From assembly GCF_051131705.1 (NCBI RefSeq), contig NZ_CP180316.1:1302001-1366000 (forward strand): 64,000 nt of DNA, in the 5' to 3' direction. The translations under genes and the position numbers were made by a program. This DNA comes from Arthrobacter_M sp030063245 (GTDB taxonomy: Bacteria; Actinomycetota; Actinomycetes; Actinomycetales; Micrococcaceae). The notes beneath the pieces were generated by a model, which worked only from the letters and a program-made list of their open reading frames with translations, did not search any database and had not been told where the DNA came from. Positions 48,023 to 57,435 of this stretch are shown here, in pieces (position 1 is the first letter of the stretch; every line of letters starts with the position of its first letter).

Positions 48023-49168
48023 TGGTGTGTCTCCAAAATAGTTTATGACTTGTGGATTAAGCTGGGAACATGTCGAATCCAGCTCCCGCATTGACCCTCA
48101 CCGACGCCCAGCACCAGGTCTTGGAGGCCCTGTCCAAGTCTCGGCTTGCTTCACATCGCGAGGTGCAGCGGGCGCAGGTTCTCCTGATGGCTGCCGAGGG
48201 CCTGGCTAACGAGTGGATCTCCCGGGTGGTGGGTGTAAGCCCGGCGACGGTGCGGGCTTGGCGTGCCCGGTTCGTAGGGGAAGGGCTGAAGGAGTTCGGC
48301 AAGGTCAAGGAGGGGCGGGGGCGCAAGCCGGCGATCCCGGAGTCGAAGATCGCCGAAATCGTTGAATTGACGCGGTTTTCCAAACCGGAGGGTGCGACGC
48401 ATTGGTCGGTGCGGTCCATGGCGGCACGTGTCGGTGTGTCTCCGGCGCAGGTGCAGCGGATTTGGGCGGCACGTGGGCTGAAGCCGCACCTGATCAAGAC
48501 GTTCAAGCTCTCCACCGATCCGAACTTTGACGAGAAGCTCATTGATGTGTGCGGGCTGTACCTGAATCCGCCGGAGAACGCGATGGTTTTCTGCATGGAT
48601 GAGAAGACCTCGATCCAGGCTCTTGACCGTTCCCAACCGTCCCTGCCGATGGTCAGGGGTCGGGCCGAGACCGTAACGCATGACTACAAGCGCAACGGAA
48701 CCACCACGCTCTTCGCGGCCTTGGAGGTCGCCACGGGAAAGGTCCTGGGATCCTGCGTGCCCAAGCACCGGCACGATGAATTCCTGGGGTTTCTAAAAAC
48801 CATCGAGAAGGAGGTCCCCAAGGGCCTTCAAATCCACCTCATAGTGGACAACTATGCGACCCATAAGCATTCGAACGTGAAAGCGTGGCTGGAGAAGAAC
48901 CCGCGGTTTCACCTGCATTTCACCCCAACCTCCTCCTCCTGGCTGAACCTGGTGGAGCGCTGGTTCAGGGACCTCACGGAGAGGGCACTGCGCCGCGGGG
49001 TCTTCCACTCGGTGCCGGATTTAATCGAGAAAATCGAAGCCTACATCCGCGTCAACAACGAGAACCCCACGCCGCTGATTTGGACAGCGACCGCCGACTC
49101 CATCATCGAAAAAGTCCGCCGCGGACGCGTAGCCCTCCAAGCCACAAAACAAAACTGAGACACTACAC
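48022..49168 (+). mobile_element. Complete IS630-family insertion sequence
   Basis: The 1147-base element is flanked by TA on both sides (48020-48021 and 49169-49170), the target duplication of IS630. Its ends are GTGGTGTGTCTC and, inverted, GTGTAGTGTCTC (10 of 12). One intact transposase gene fills it, so it may be active. It sits directly at the stop of the ROK kinase gene without altering it. Confidence 0.88.
48070..49158 (+). CDS. IS630-family transposase
   Basis: A 362-residue DDE transposase. Two N-terminal helix-turn-helix regions (about 30-60 and 105-145, MAARVGVSPAQVQRIW) are followed by the catalytic core: Asp in VFCMDEKTSIQ, Asp in LIVDNYATHKH and Glu in SSWLNLVERWF. The reading frame is intact from start to stop, without the programmed frameshift of some IS630 relatives. 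Confidence 0.93.
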   Translation: MSNPAPALTLTDAQHQVLEALSKSRLASHREVQRAQVLLMAAEGLANEWISRVVGVSPATVRAWRARFVGEGLKEFGKVKEGRGRKPAIPESKIAEIVELTRFSKPEGATHWSVRSMAARVGVSPAQVQRIWAARGLKPHLIKTFKLSTDPNFDEKLIDVCGLYLNPPENAMVFCMDEKTSIQALDRSQPSLPMVRGRAETVTHDYKRNGTTTLFAALEVATGKVLGSCVPKHRHDEFLGFLKTIEKEVPKGLQIHLIVDNYATHKHSNVKAWLEKNPRFHLHFTPTSSSWLNLVERWFRDLTERALRRGVFHSVPDLIEKIEAYIRVNNENPTPLIWTATADSIIEKVRRGRVALQATKQN

Positions 49169-49189
49169 TAGAAGCGCTCCCGGTCCTAG

Positions 49190-50951
49190 GTGCGTGGGTC
49201 AGTAGTCCGTCCTAGTTTTAAAACGCCGGCGAATTGTTTAAAACGCCGGCGGATTAGCCGGGCTGCCGGATGTGGGGCTGGGAGAATTGGGGTATGGATG
49301 CCGGTTCCCAGGATGGTTTGTTCGCCGAGTCGCTCGTGGGGCCCCTCGTGCCTCCGGCCGTTGATGAGCCGATGGATGCCAACGGCGGGGCCAGGAAGCG
49401 GTTCCGGGGGTTTGAACCCGAGGCGGTGATGCTGGTCCCGCCGTCACTGGATGAGTGGCTGCCGCAAAACCATCTGGCCCGGTTCATTGCCGAAATGGTG
49501 GACACGGAGCTGGACCTGGCCCGCTTCTACAAGTCCTATGCGAAGGCCAAGGGCCAGCCGCCGTATGATCCGCGCCTGATGCTGCGCATCGTCCTGTACG
49601 GATATTGTGTCGGGGTCCGCTCCTCGCGGGAGTTGGAGCGGGCATGTACGGATGTGGTCGCGTTCCGGTGGCTGGCCGCGCAGCAGGCCCCTGATTTCCG
49701 CTCGATCGCCCGTTTCCGCGAACGCCACCTCGCGGCCCTGGCGAACGTGTTCCTCCAGGCCCTGGAACTGTGCCGGGCCGCGGGTATGGTCTCCCTGGGC
49801 AGGGTGGCCCTGGACGGGACGAAGGTGCGGGCCAACGCGTCCCGGCACAAGGCCATGAGCTATGCCCGGTTGAGCGCGAAGCAGAAGGTCCTGGCCGATG
49901 AGATCAGCGACCTGATGGAAGAGGCGAAGACCGTCGACGCGGCCGAGGACGCCCGCTTCGGGCCGGGCACTCGCGGGGACGAACTCCCCGCGGAGCTGGC
50001 GAACAGGCGGGCCCGGGCCGCGGCGATGGCCACGGCCCGTGCCTCACTGGAGGAAGAAGCCGCTGCCAAGGCCCGCCAGCTCGCGGAAGAGAAGGCCCGG
50101 TCCCGCGGCGATGATGACGAGGACATCACCGCTGCCGGCGACACTGCCGCTGCGAAGGCCGAGCCGAAGCCCACGGCGCAACGGAACTTCACGGACCCGG
50201 ACGCGCGGATCATGAAAACCGCGGATGGTTCATACCATTACTGCTACAACGGCCAGGCCGTCGTGGATGCTGACCACCAGGTAATTGTTGCCACCAGATT
50301 GAACAACGTGGCCGTGGATGTGCAGCAGCTGGCCCCCATGATCGAACACACGGCTGTCTCTGTAGGTGCAATGCCCACGACGTGGAGTGCCGACGCCGGG
50401 TATTGCTCGGCAGCCAACCTCGAGCACGTCAAAGACGTTGAAACGGCTCATTCAACCGAGTTCTTCATCTCCACCCGACGCATGAAACACGGTACGCCGA
50501 TTCCCGAGTCGCCCCGGGGCAGGATCCCGGCCAACGCGAGCCTGGCAGAACGGATGGGACGGAAACTCAAAACCAAGAAGGGCAAGAAAATTTATGCCCG
50601 GCGCAAAGCGATCGTTGAACCGGTCTTCGGCCAGATCAAGACCCGGCAGGGCAAAAACGTGCTCCTGCGCGGCATGGAGAAGGCAGCGCGTGAGTGGGAG
50701 TTGCTGGCAGGGTGCCACAACCTAATGAAGCTCTTCAGCCACCGCACCCGGGCGGCCTCCCTGGCGCGGATGTAGAACGGGGGCCGGCAACGGGGCAGCC
50801 CCGGGACGCCAACGGCGGCTCTTCACACCTCGCTGAACGATCCCTCGGGGCGGGGGCGCCTCCTTCAAAGGAAATTATTACCGGCATCAGGATTCATCGG
50901 CTGCCACGCCGCCGAACATCAAACGGCTAAAACCACTACCGACCCATGCAC
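49190..50951 (+). mobile_element. Complete IS1182-family insertion sequence
   Basis: The 1762-base element is bounded by CTAG at 49186-49189 and 50952-50955, the palindromic target duplication. Its ends are GGTGCGTGGGTCAGTAGT and, inverted, GGTGCATGGGTCGGTAGT (16 of 18). The left end also carries TTTAAAACGCCGGCG twice before the transposase gene. The transposase is intact. Confidence 0.9.
49270..50775 (+). CDS. IS1182-family transposase
   Basis: A 501-residue transposase. The N-terminal QNHLARFIAEMVDTELDL and YDPRLMLRIVLYGY blocks, the first Asp in RVALDGTKVRANASRHK, the second in TWSADAGYCS and the C-terminal IVEPVFGQIKTRQG Glu identify the IS1182 group. A charged, alanine-rich insertion of about 80 residues lies between the first and second catalytic Asp. 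An ATG at 49294 is an alternative start. Confidence 0.92.
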   Translation: MWGWENWGMDAGSQDGLFAESLVGPLVPPAVDEPMDANGGARKRFRGFEPEAVMLVPPSLDEWLPQNHLARFIAEMVDTELDLARFYKSYAKAKGQPPYDPRLMLRIVLYGYCVGVRSSRELERACTDVVAFRWLAAQQAPDFRSIARFRERHLAALANVFLQALELCRAAGMVSLGRVALDGTKVRANASRHKAMSYARLSAKQKVLADEISDLMEEAKTVDAAEDARFGPGTRGDELPAELANRRARAAAMATARASLEEEAAAKARQLAEEKARSRGDDDEDITAAGDTAAAKAEPKPTAQRNFTDPDARIMKTADGSYHYCYNGQAVVDADHQVIVATRLNNVAVDVQQLAPMIEHTAVSVGAMPTTWSADAGYCSAANLEHVKDVETAHSTEFFISTRRMKHGTPIPESPRGRIPANASLAERMGRKLKTKKGKKIYARRKAIVEPVFGQIKTRQGKNVLLRGMEKAAREWELLAGCHNLMKLFSHRTRAASLARM

Positions 50952-51016
50952 CTAGAAGCGCTCCCGGTGCTCCGCTACCGGTCCGAGGGGCGACCGCGGC
51001 GCCTGCATGTCGGTGC

Positions 51017-51640
51017 CTACACGACGGCGCCGTCGTCGTCGTCGTCCTCCCGGTGGGACGGCAGCCGGAACATCAGGTAGCCGGCGGAGACGACGAAAAC
51101 CGCGATCATCGCGATGATCGCCGTGACTGGTGCGTCGCGCCAGAACAAAGCGGCCAGCAGCACGGCAAGCGGGCCGCCCAGCGCACCCGTCCAGGCAAGC
51201 ATCAGTGCGGGTTCGACGCTGGAAAGCGGCGGAGGCTCTGCCGGGACAAAACCCTCATCGTCGGGCCAGGGGTCGTCTCCCGCATAGTCGCGCGGGCCTC
51301 TCGGAGCTCCTTCGTTTGGATCCTTGGAGGGACCGTCGGCAGGGGTTCGGGAACCGGCATCCGTGCCCGGGCCGGAGTCACGAACGCCGGGCCTGCGCTC
51401 CCGACGGGACACGCCCAACGGGTCAAAGTCAGAGAAGGACGGGTAATCACGTTGTTCCGGGATTCCCGTGCCACCGTCTCCTGCGGCGGGCGATCCGCCG
51501 GATGAGTCGTCGGTCAGTCCTTCCGGCGAGTATCCCTGCGCGGACGGGCTTTCCAGCCGCGCCACGAGATCGCGCCAGACCGCATCGTCGTCGTCGTTCG
51601 CGCTGGGCCCGGACGGGTTTTGCTCTGGTTTATTGACCAA
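51017..51640 (-). CDS. Small membrane protein with acidic disordered N-terminus
   Basis: A 207-residue protein I do not recognise. Residues 1-140 are rich in Asp, Pro, Gly and Ser and look disordered. Two hydrophobic segments follow (ALMLAWTGALGGPLAVLLAA and AIIAMIAVFVVSAGYLMF), and the C-terminus is REDDDDDGAVV. It overlaps the end of the upstream hydrolase gene by 11 bases, so they are probably cotranscribed. Confidence 0.65.
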   Translation of the reverse strand: MVNKPEQNPSGPSANDDDDAVWRDLVARLESPSAQGYSPEGLTDDSSGGSPAAGDGGTGIPEQRDYPSFSDFDPLGVSRRERRPGVRDSGPGTDAGSRTPADGPSKDPNEGAPRGPRDYAGDDPWPDDEGFVPAEPPPLSSVEPALMLAWTGALGGPLAVLLAALFWRDAPVTAIIAMIAVFVVSAGYLMFRLPSHREDDDDDGAVV

Positions 51641-52409
51641 CGGAATGCTCCCGGAAAAAGGCTGCGGACCCTTCGAAGATCTGCGCGGCGTCGTTGTCCA
51701 TGGTCGCCACGTGATAGCTGTTCTCTAGTCGAACGACTTCGTAATTGGTGCTGCCGATCCGGTCACCGAGGATATCCATGCTGCTTTCCGGGACGACCCG
51801 GTCCACGGAGGAGCGGAAAACGATCGTGGGCGCCTGGACCTGCCCCAACCCGGCCACGGTGTCCTTGAAGAGGGCGGACAGCTGGTGGACCGCCGCCACC
51901 GGGGTCCGGGCATAGGCCCCCTCGTCCACGTCGGTCATTTTGATGTCATTACCGATGGCGGGGACACTTTTGACAATGTATTTCAGCAGGCCGGAGTATC
52001 TGGCGCGTTTGTCCGAAAATGTCAGTCCCGGATTAACGACGGCGACCCCGGCAACATGGTGGTGCTCCGCCACGCGCAGCGCCAGCGCACCACCCATGGA
52101 CAGCCCGGCGGTAAAGACCACGTCGCAACGGTCCGTCAGGTCCAGATATGCCCTTTCAAAATCGCTGTACCACCGGGTCCAGGGGGTCTTAGCCAAGTCC
52201 TCCCAACTGGTGCCGTGCCCGGAAAGCAACGGCAGGCTGACAGCGAATCCCTGTCCGGCAAGGTAGTCGGCCCAGCCCTGCAGGCTCACCGGGGAACCGG
52301 TGAAGCCATGACTGAGAGCTACGCCCACCCGCGCCATGGCTCCGTGTCCCGGGCTAGTGAAAACCATTGCCGCAGACGGGAACAAGGAGATCAAAATCCC
52401 CGGCACCAA
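51630..52409 (-). CDS. Alpha/beta hydrolase, carboxylesterase or monoacylglycerol lipase-like
   Basis: A 259-residue serine hydrolase. The oxyanion region is LSHGFTGSP, the nucleophile is in GLSMGG (about residue 104), the Asp in SSVDRVVP and the His in ENSYHVATMD. This set matches small esterases such as Est30 and bacterial monoacylglycerol lipases. The start is unsure: GTG at 52409 or ATG at 52367 are both without a good ribosome-binding site. Confidence 0.88.
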   Translation of the reverse strand: MVPGILISLFPSAAMVFTSPGHGAMARVGVALSHGFTGSPVSLQGWADYLAGQGFAVSLPLLSGHGTSWEDLAKTPWTRWYSDFERAYLDLTDRCDVVFTAGLSMGGALALRVAEHHHVAGVAVVNPGLTFSDKRARYSGLLKYIVKSVPAIGNDIKMTDVDEGAYARTPVAAVHQLSALFKDTVAGLGQVQAPTIVFRSSVDRVVPESSMDILGDRIGSTNYEVVRLENSYHVATMDNDAAQIFEGSAAFFREHSVGQ

Positions 52410-52541
52410 GTGTGATCGTCATAGGGCCATGGTGTCACTTTTCCAGCCTTTTCTCACTAGAGTAATGTTTTAGAAAAAGTGCCGGTCAGGACAGCAGCAA
52501 CGGCTGCGCCCGTGCGCGAAGGCACCAGAAGGGAACCCCGC

Positions 52542-53564
52542 GTGTTCTATTGGGTGATGAAGCGGATATTCATCGGTCCGGTCCTGAAACTGGTGTTCCG
52601 GCCGTGGATCAAGGGTTTGGATAATATTCCGGCGGATGGGGCAGCCGTGCTGGCCAGCAATCATTTGTCGTTTTCAGACTCCATCTTCATGCCTTTGATG
52701 GTCCCTCGGCCGGTGGTCTTCTTGGCGAAATCAGAGTATTTCACCGGGAAGGGCATCAAGGGTAAGCTGACGGCCGCGTTTTTTCGTCTGACCAACCAGC
52801 TGCCGATGGACCGCTCAGGTGGCGCCGCGTCCGCTAACTCGCTGGAATCCGGGCGGCAGATCCTGCACAACGGCGGCCTGCTTGGCATTTATCCGGAGGG
52901 TACACGCAGTCCCGACGGCAAGCTGTACCGGGGCAAGGTCGGCGTCGCGAAACTGGTGCTCAGCGCCGGTGTTCCGGTCATCCCGGTGGCCATGATCGGA
53001 ACGGACAAGGTGCAGCCGATAGGACGCAAAATTCCCAACATCCGGCGCATCGGCGTCATCTTCGGTGAACCGATGGATTTCACCCGCTACCAAGGCCTCG
53101 AAAACGACAGGTTTGTCCAACGATCCGTCACGGATGAAATCATGTACGAGCTCATGCGCCTGTCCGGTCAGGAATACGTGGACGCCTATGCCAGCACGGT
53201 GAAGGAAAAGCTTGCCGCTAGGAAGGCGGGGAAAGACGCGGTGGATTCCAAAGCTGCCGCTGCCGTCCGGCTGCGGGCAGCGGGAGACAACGCGGTGAAA
53301 CCCGGGGCCGTGACGGTGATCGGTGGAAGTCCTCCAACGCCGGGCCTGGGCAAGGACCCGTCTGACAGGCTCCCGTCGGCGGAGAGGCCGGAGAAATCCG
53401 TGGCGGTTCCGCCGTCCGTCGCTGAAGCAATTCTTCGAGCCGAGGATGGAGACACCGGAGCCCGAGCGACCGCCGGCCACGATGCGGCTTCGTCCGTTCC
53501 GCCGAAGGACCGTGCCACCGGCGGGGGAGGAACCCCTCCTTTAAGCGGGCCCCCGGTGGGCTAA
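52542..53564 (+). CDS. plsC: 1-acyl-glycerol-3-phosphate acyltransferase
   Basis: A 340-residue membrane-associated acyltransferase. The catalytic motif is ASNHLSFSDSIF (about 40-51) and the substrate motif YPEGTRSPDGKLYRGKVG (about 114-131), with GTDKVQPIGRKIP following. The GTG at 52542 is preferred because AAGGGAA lies upstream and it begins FYWVMKRIF, the family start. The last 110 residues are a disordered tail. The TAA stop is inside a 20-bp tandem repeat. Confidence 0.92.
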   Translation: MFYWVMKRIFIGPVLKLVFRPWIKGLDNIPADGAAVLASNHLSFSDSIFMPLMVPRPVVFLAKSEYFTGKGIKGKLTAAFFRLTNQLPMDRSGGAASANSLESGRQILHNGGLLGIYPEGTRSPDGKLYRGKVGVAKLVLSAGVPVIPVAMIGTDKVQPIGRKIPNIRRIGVIFGEPMDFTRYQGLENDRFVQRSVTDEIMYELMRLSGQEYVDAYASTVKEKLAARKAGKDAVDSKAAAAVRLRAAGDNAVKPGAVTVIGGSPPTPGLGKDPSDRLPSAERPEKSVAVPPSVAEAILRAEDGDTGARATAGHDAASSVPPKDRATGGGGTPPLSGPPVG

Positions 53565-53620
53565 GCGGGTGTCCGGTCCGCTAAGCGGGGGTCCGGTCCG
53601 CTAAGCGGACGCCGCCCTTC
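53541..53620 (+). repeat. 20-bp tandem repeat spanning the plsC stop
   Basis: Four units with a strict 20-base period: 53541 (diverged), 53561 (CTAAGCGGGTGTCCGGTCCG), 53581 (one change) and 53601 (half conserved). The TAA of the second unit is the plsC stop. Confidence 0.9.
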
Positions 53621-53757
53621 GGGCGCGGTTTCCCGCGTCGGCATTCCCGGCCTCGCGATGCACCGTCAGGGTGCTACGCCGGTTTTGTGACGGCTGATTC
53701 CCCTTTCGTGACCGCCGGCCGTCGTCGTTCGCCCACAAAAGCAACTAGGCTTAATAC

Positions 53758-55179
53758 GTGACCGATTTATCAACGCCCGCGCCGACTGTTCCGAACCATG
53801 GGGCTGCGGCCGCCGCTGCGGTGCCCGCAGCGACGGGCGGATCCGCCGTCTATCCCGGACTTGACACCTGGCGTCAGCTGCCGATTGCGCAGCAGCCCTC
53901 ATGGTCGGATGCCTCGGTATACGAAGCGTCCGTAAAGGAGCTGTCGATGCTGCCGCCGCTGGTCTTCGCCGGCGAGGTGGACGATCTGCGCGACCGCTTG
54001 GCGCAGGCGGCCCAGGGAAAGGCATTTCTGCTGCAGGGCGGCGACTGTGCCGAGACCTTCGCCGCGGCAACGGCGGACAAGATCAGCGCCCGTGTGAAAA
54101 CGATCCTGCAGATGGCGGTTGTGCTCACCTACGGGGCATCGCTCCCGGTGATCAAGATGGGACGCATGGCGGGCCAGTTCGCCAAGCCGCGATCCTCCAA
54201 CGACGAAACCCGTGACGGCGTCACGCTGCCGGCCTTCCGCGGAGACATTGTGAACGGCTTCGAGTTCACACCGGAATCCCGCGCCCATGATGCATCGCGG
54301 ATGCTCAAGGCCTACCACACCTCTGCTTCCACTTTGAACCTCATCCGGGCTTTCACCCAGGGCGGTTTCGCGGACCTGCGTCTGGTCCACCAGTGGAACA
54401 AGGGATTCACCGAGAACCCCGCCCATGCACGTTATGAGTCGCTGGCCAAGGACATTGACCGGGCCATCAAGTTCATGGCGTCCTGCGGAGCCGACTTCGA
54501 GGCGCTCAAACGCGTGGAGTTCTTTGCCAGCCACGAGGCCCTGCTGCTGGACTATGAGCGCGCCCTGACCCGGATCGACTCACGCACAGGCCTGCCATAT
54601 GACACCTCCGCGCATTTCCTCTGGATTGGTGAACGCACCCGGGGGCTCGATGCCGCCCACGTGGATTTCCTCTCCCGCGTCCGCAACCCGATCGGCGTCA
54701 AACTTGGCCCCGGCACGTCCGGCGACGATGCGTTGCGCCTGATCGACAAGCTCGACCCTAACCGAGAGCCCGGGCGGCTGACCTTCATCACCCGCATGGG
54801 TGCGCGCAACATCCGGGAAAAACTGCCCCAACTGGTCCAGAAGGTGACCGATTCCGGGGCCCAGGTCCTCTGGGTGACGGACCCCATGCACGGCAATACA
54901 GTTACCTCGCCGAACGGTTACAAGACGCGTAACTTCGATGATGTCATCGATGAGGTCCGGGGCTTCTTCGAGGTGCACAAGTCCTTGGGAACATTCCCCG
55001 GTGGCCTGCACGTTGAAATGACTGGCGACGACGTTGCCGAGTGTCTGGGCGGCGCGGACCCGATCGATCAGGAGGCTTTCCTGGAAGGTTATGAATCGGT
55101 CTGCGACCCACGGCTGAACCACAAGCAGTCGCTGGAGATGGCGTTCCTGGTGGCCGGAGCGCTGTCCCACCGCTCATAG
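53758..55179 (+). CDS. aroG: Class II 3-deoxy-D-arabino-heptulosonate 7-phosphate synthase
   Basis: A 473-residue type II DAHP synthase, the first step of the shikimate pathway. LLQGGDCAETFA (metal cysteine), KMGRMAGQFAKPRS, LWIGERTRGLD, VKLGPGTSGDD and VTDPMHGNT are present. The GTG at 53758 has no ribosome-binding site; TAGGCT at 53746-53751 could be a -10 giving a leaderless message. In mycobacteria aroG, the PASTA kinase pknL and Rv2175c are also neighbours. Confidence 0.96.
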   Translation: MTDLSTPAPTVPNHGAAAAAAVPAATGGSAVYPGLDTWRQLPIAQQPSWSDASVYEASVKELSMLPPLVFAGEVDDLRDRLAQAAQGKAFLLQGGDCAETFAAATADKISARVKTILQMAVVLTYGASLPVIKMGRMAGQFAKPRSSNDETRDGVTLPAFRGDIVNGFEFTPESRAHDASRMLKAYHTSASTLNLIRAFTQGGFADLRLVHQWNKGFTENPAHARYESLAKDIDRAIKFMASCGADFEALKRVEFFASHEALLLDYERALTRIDSRTGLPYDTSAHFLWIGERTRGLDAAHVDFLSRVRNPIGVKLGPGTSGDDALRLIDKLDPNREPGRLTFITRMGARNIREKLPQLVQKVTDSGAQVLWVTDPMHGNTVTSPNGYKTRNFDDVIDEVRGFFEVHKSLGTFPGGLHVEMTGDDVAECLGGADPIDQEAFLEGYESVCDPRLNHKQSLEMAFLVAGALSHRS

Positions 55180-55195
55180 AAATCCGCCGCACCGG

Positions 55196-57343
55196 TCAGA
55201 CCACGGTGAGCGTGATGACGGAGCCTTCGGGAACGTCCTTGTTCACCGGGCTCTGATCGCGCACCGTGCCGAAGAACCCGCCCAGGATGTTATTGACCTT
55301 GACCTCGAAGCCCAGCTGCTGGAGCCCATGGACGGCTTTGTCGACCTGCTTGCCGATGTAACTGGGCACGCTGACCATCTTGGGACCCTTGGACACGGTC
55401 AGCGTCACCGCGCTTCCCTTGGCCGCCGTTCCGCTGGCCGGGTTCTGTGACACCACCGAGCCCGCCGGGATCTGCTTGTCGAAAACGGTGTCCGGGGCAA
55501 CCTGCGTGGTCAGTCCGAGGTCCGTGAGCGCCTTCTGGGCCGCCTCCTTGGACTGGCCGACGACGTTGGGTACCGGGACCGGCGTCGGCCCCTTGGAAAC
55601 CACCAGGTTCACCAATGTCGCGCCGCGCTGCTGCGTCTTTGCAGCGGGATCCTGGCTCAGGACGATGCCGGCGGCCCGTTGTTCGTCATACTGTTCCGTA
55701 ACCGTTCCAACGGCCAGTTTGGCGTTACGGAGGGCCGCCGTGGCCGCCTCCAATGTGTCGCCGGCCAGTGCGGGAACCGGATACAGCACCGGCCCTTTGG
55801 ACACCAACAGAGTCACCGGGAGAAATCTCCGTTGCTGCCTCGCGGGCCCCGGATCGCTCGTCACCACCAGGCCCTGTTGTACGGTCTCATCGTTGACGTC
55901 CCTGCTGACGGAGCCGAAACCTTGTTCCCGCAGCAACGCCTGGGCCTGCGCCACGGTCCTGTTCTGCACATCGGGGATGGCGGCCAGGGCACCCGGACCC
56001 ATGCCGAAGAACCAGCCGGCGCCGGCCCCCAACAGGGCCAGCACCAGCACCATGATCAGCCAGATCATGCCGCGGCGGCGTGGCCGGCCTCGGCGCAGCG
56101 TCTGCAGCGGGCGCTCGGCGGCGCGGATGCGGGCCTTCTCGGCCGTCCGTGCCGCCCGCTTGACGTCACGCCGGCGCGGCCCGGGGACCGGCGCGCTTCT
56201 TTCATCCGGCGGGTAGAGCTGCCCGGCGTAGGGGTGCGCCGCGGCATGGGGTTGAGCCGCGGCCGGTCCTGCCGGGGCGAGGCCGCCGGCCGGCATCACC
56301 GTCGTGTGGTTGACCCCAGTACCAATGAATTCGGTGGGCTGGGATCCGGTTTGGGACCGGCTCCCATCACCGGCCCCGACCGGCATCAGCGTCGTGTGAT
56401 CGGCATTTGAGCTGGAACCGGTGGGCCGGTCGATCGCCTCGGTCCGGCCTTGTCCCATGGCCGCCGTCGGGAGCCGCGGTGCGGTGAAGTCCAGTTCCGC
56501 ATCGCTGAGCGTCGTGCGGATATGGCGCAGATCCTCTAGCAGCGCGTAGCCGTCCGCGGGCCGTGCCTCCGGATCTTTCTCGGTGCAGCAGCGCACCAGC
56601 TCATCCAGATCCGGGGAGAGGCCGGGCAGCTCGGCGGAGGGCGGTGGAACCGGCGTGGTCAGGTGCTGCATGGCCACCCGGATCGGGAGTTCGCCGGTGA
56701 AGGGCTGATGGCCGGTGAGCAGCTCGTAAAGCATGATGCCTACGGAATAGATGTCGCTGCGGGCGTCGGCAGGTGCCCCGTCGACGAGCTCGGGGGAGAG
56801 GTATCCGACGGTGCCGATCAGCGTTCCGGTGTTTGTCGTCGTCGTCACCGCGCGGGCCAGCCCGAAATCTCCGACCTTGATCCGTCCGTCGTCGGCAATC
56901 AGGACGTTCTCGGGCTTGACATCGCGATGCACCAGCCCGGCCGCGTGTGCGGCCCCCAGTCCCTCGACGACGGTGTCCACGTATGCCAGTGCCAGCCGAG
57001 GCGGCAGAGCTCCGTGTTCGTGCAGCACATCGCGCAACGTATGGCCGGGGATGTATTCCATCACCAGATATGCCAGCGGACCGTCGTTGCCCTGGTCAAA
57101 CATGCCGACGACGTGCGGGTGCGACAAGCGCGCCGCCGCCTTGGCTTCCCTTCCGAGCCGGTCGAGGAAGTTGCTGTCCGTGGCCAGATGCGGATGCAGC
57201 ACCTTCAGGGCGACGTTGCGGTCCAACCGGAGATCCGTGGCCAGATAGACGGTGGACATGCCGCCGCGCGCAACCTTCGACAGGACGAGGTAGCGGCGAT
57301 CGACGGTGCTGCCCACCAAGGGGTCAGCCGGAAGTTCTTGCAC
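55196..57343 (-). CDS. PASTA-domain Ser/Thr protein kinase, PknL/PknB type
   Basis: A 715-residue transmembrane kinase. The kinase domain spans about 17-280 (ARGGMSTVYLATD P-loop, VALKVL, HRDVKPENVL, DFGLAR). A disordered juxtamembrane part contains two HTT(L/V)MP segments that could be phosphosites. One membrane segment follows (MIWLIMVLVLALLGAGAGWF, about 430-450), then four PASTA repeats that usually bind cell-wall fragments. It is next to an Rv2175c-like DNA-binding protein, a known PknL substrate in mycobacteria. It ends 16 bases from the convergent aroG. Confidence 0.93.
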   Translation of the reverse strand: MQELPADPLVGSTVDRRYLVLSKVARGGMSTVYLATDLRLDRNVALKVLHPHLATDSNFLDRLGREAKAAARLSHPHVVGMFDQGNDGPLAYLVMEYIPGHTLRDVLHEHGALPPRLALAYVDTVVEGLGAAHAAGLVHRDVKPENVLIADDGRIKVGDFGLARAVTTTTNTGTLIGTVGYLSPELVDGAPADARSDIYSVGIMLYELLTGHQPFTGELPIRVAMQHLTTPVPPPSAELPGLSPDLDELVRCCTEKDPEARPADGYALLEDLRHIRTTLSDAELDFTAPRLPTAAMGQGRTEAIDRPTGSSSNADHTTLMPVGAGDGSRSQTGSQPTEFIGTGVNHTTVMPAGGLAPAGPAAAQPHAAAHPYAGQLYPPDERSAPVPGPRRRDVKRAARTAEKARIRAAERPLQTLRRGRPRRRGMIWLIMVLVLALLGAGAGWFFGMGPGALAAIPDVQNRTVAQAQALLREQGFGSVSRDVNDETVQQGLVVTSDPGPARQQRRFLPVTLLVSKGPVLYPVPALAGDTLEAATAALRNAKLAVGTVTEQYDEQRAAGIVLSQDPAAKTQQRGATLVNLVVSKGPTPVPVPNVVGQSKEAAQKALTDLGLTTQVAPDTVFDKQIPAGSVVSQNPASGTAAKGSAVTLTVSKGPKMVSVPSYIGKQVDKAVHGLQQLGFEVKVNNILGGFFGTVRDQSPVNKDVPEGSVITLTVV

Positions 57344-57408
57344 CCTTTGATCTTAGGCGGTCAAACGAAGAGGACCGGAAACAACACCCGTTCCGGCCCT
57401 CATCGTTA

Positions 57409-57427
57409 TCCCCGCGCGGCGCGGGGG
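57409..57427 (-). terminator. GC hairpin after the LysM transglycosylase gene
   Basis: CCCCGC and GCGGGG pair in a compact palindrome between the transglycosylase stop and the kinase start. A second hairpin, CCGGAA/TTCCGG, lies at 57374-57395. Neither has a T-tract. Confidence 0.35.
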
Positions 57428-57435
57428 AATTCGCT

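Noticed and set aside
48022..50951. Composite transposon formed by the two insertion sequences
   Set aside because: The elements belong to different families, each has its own target duplication and only 21 bases lie between them.
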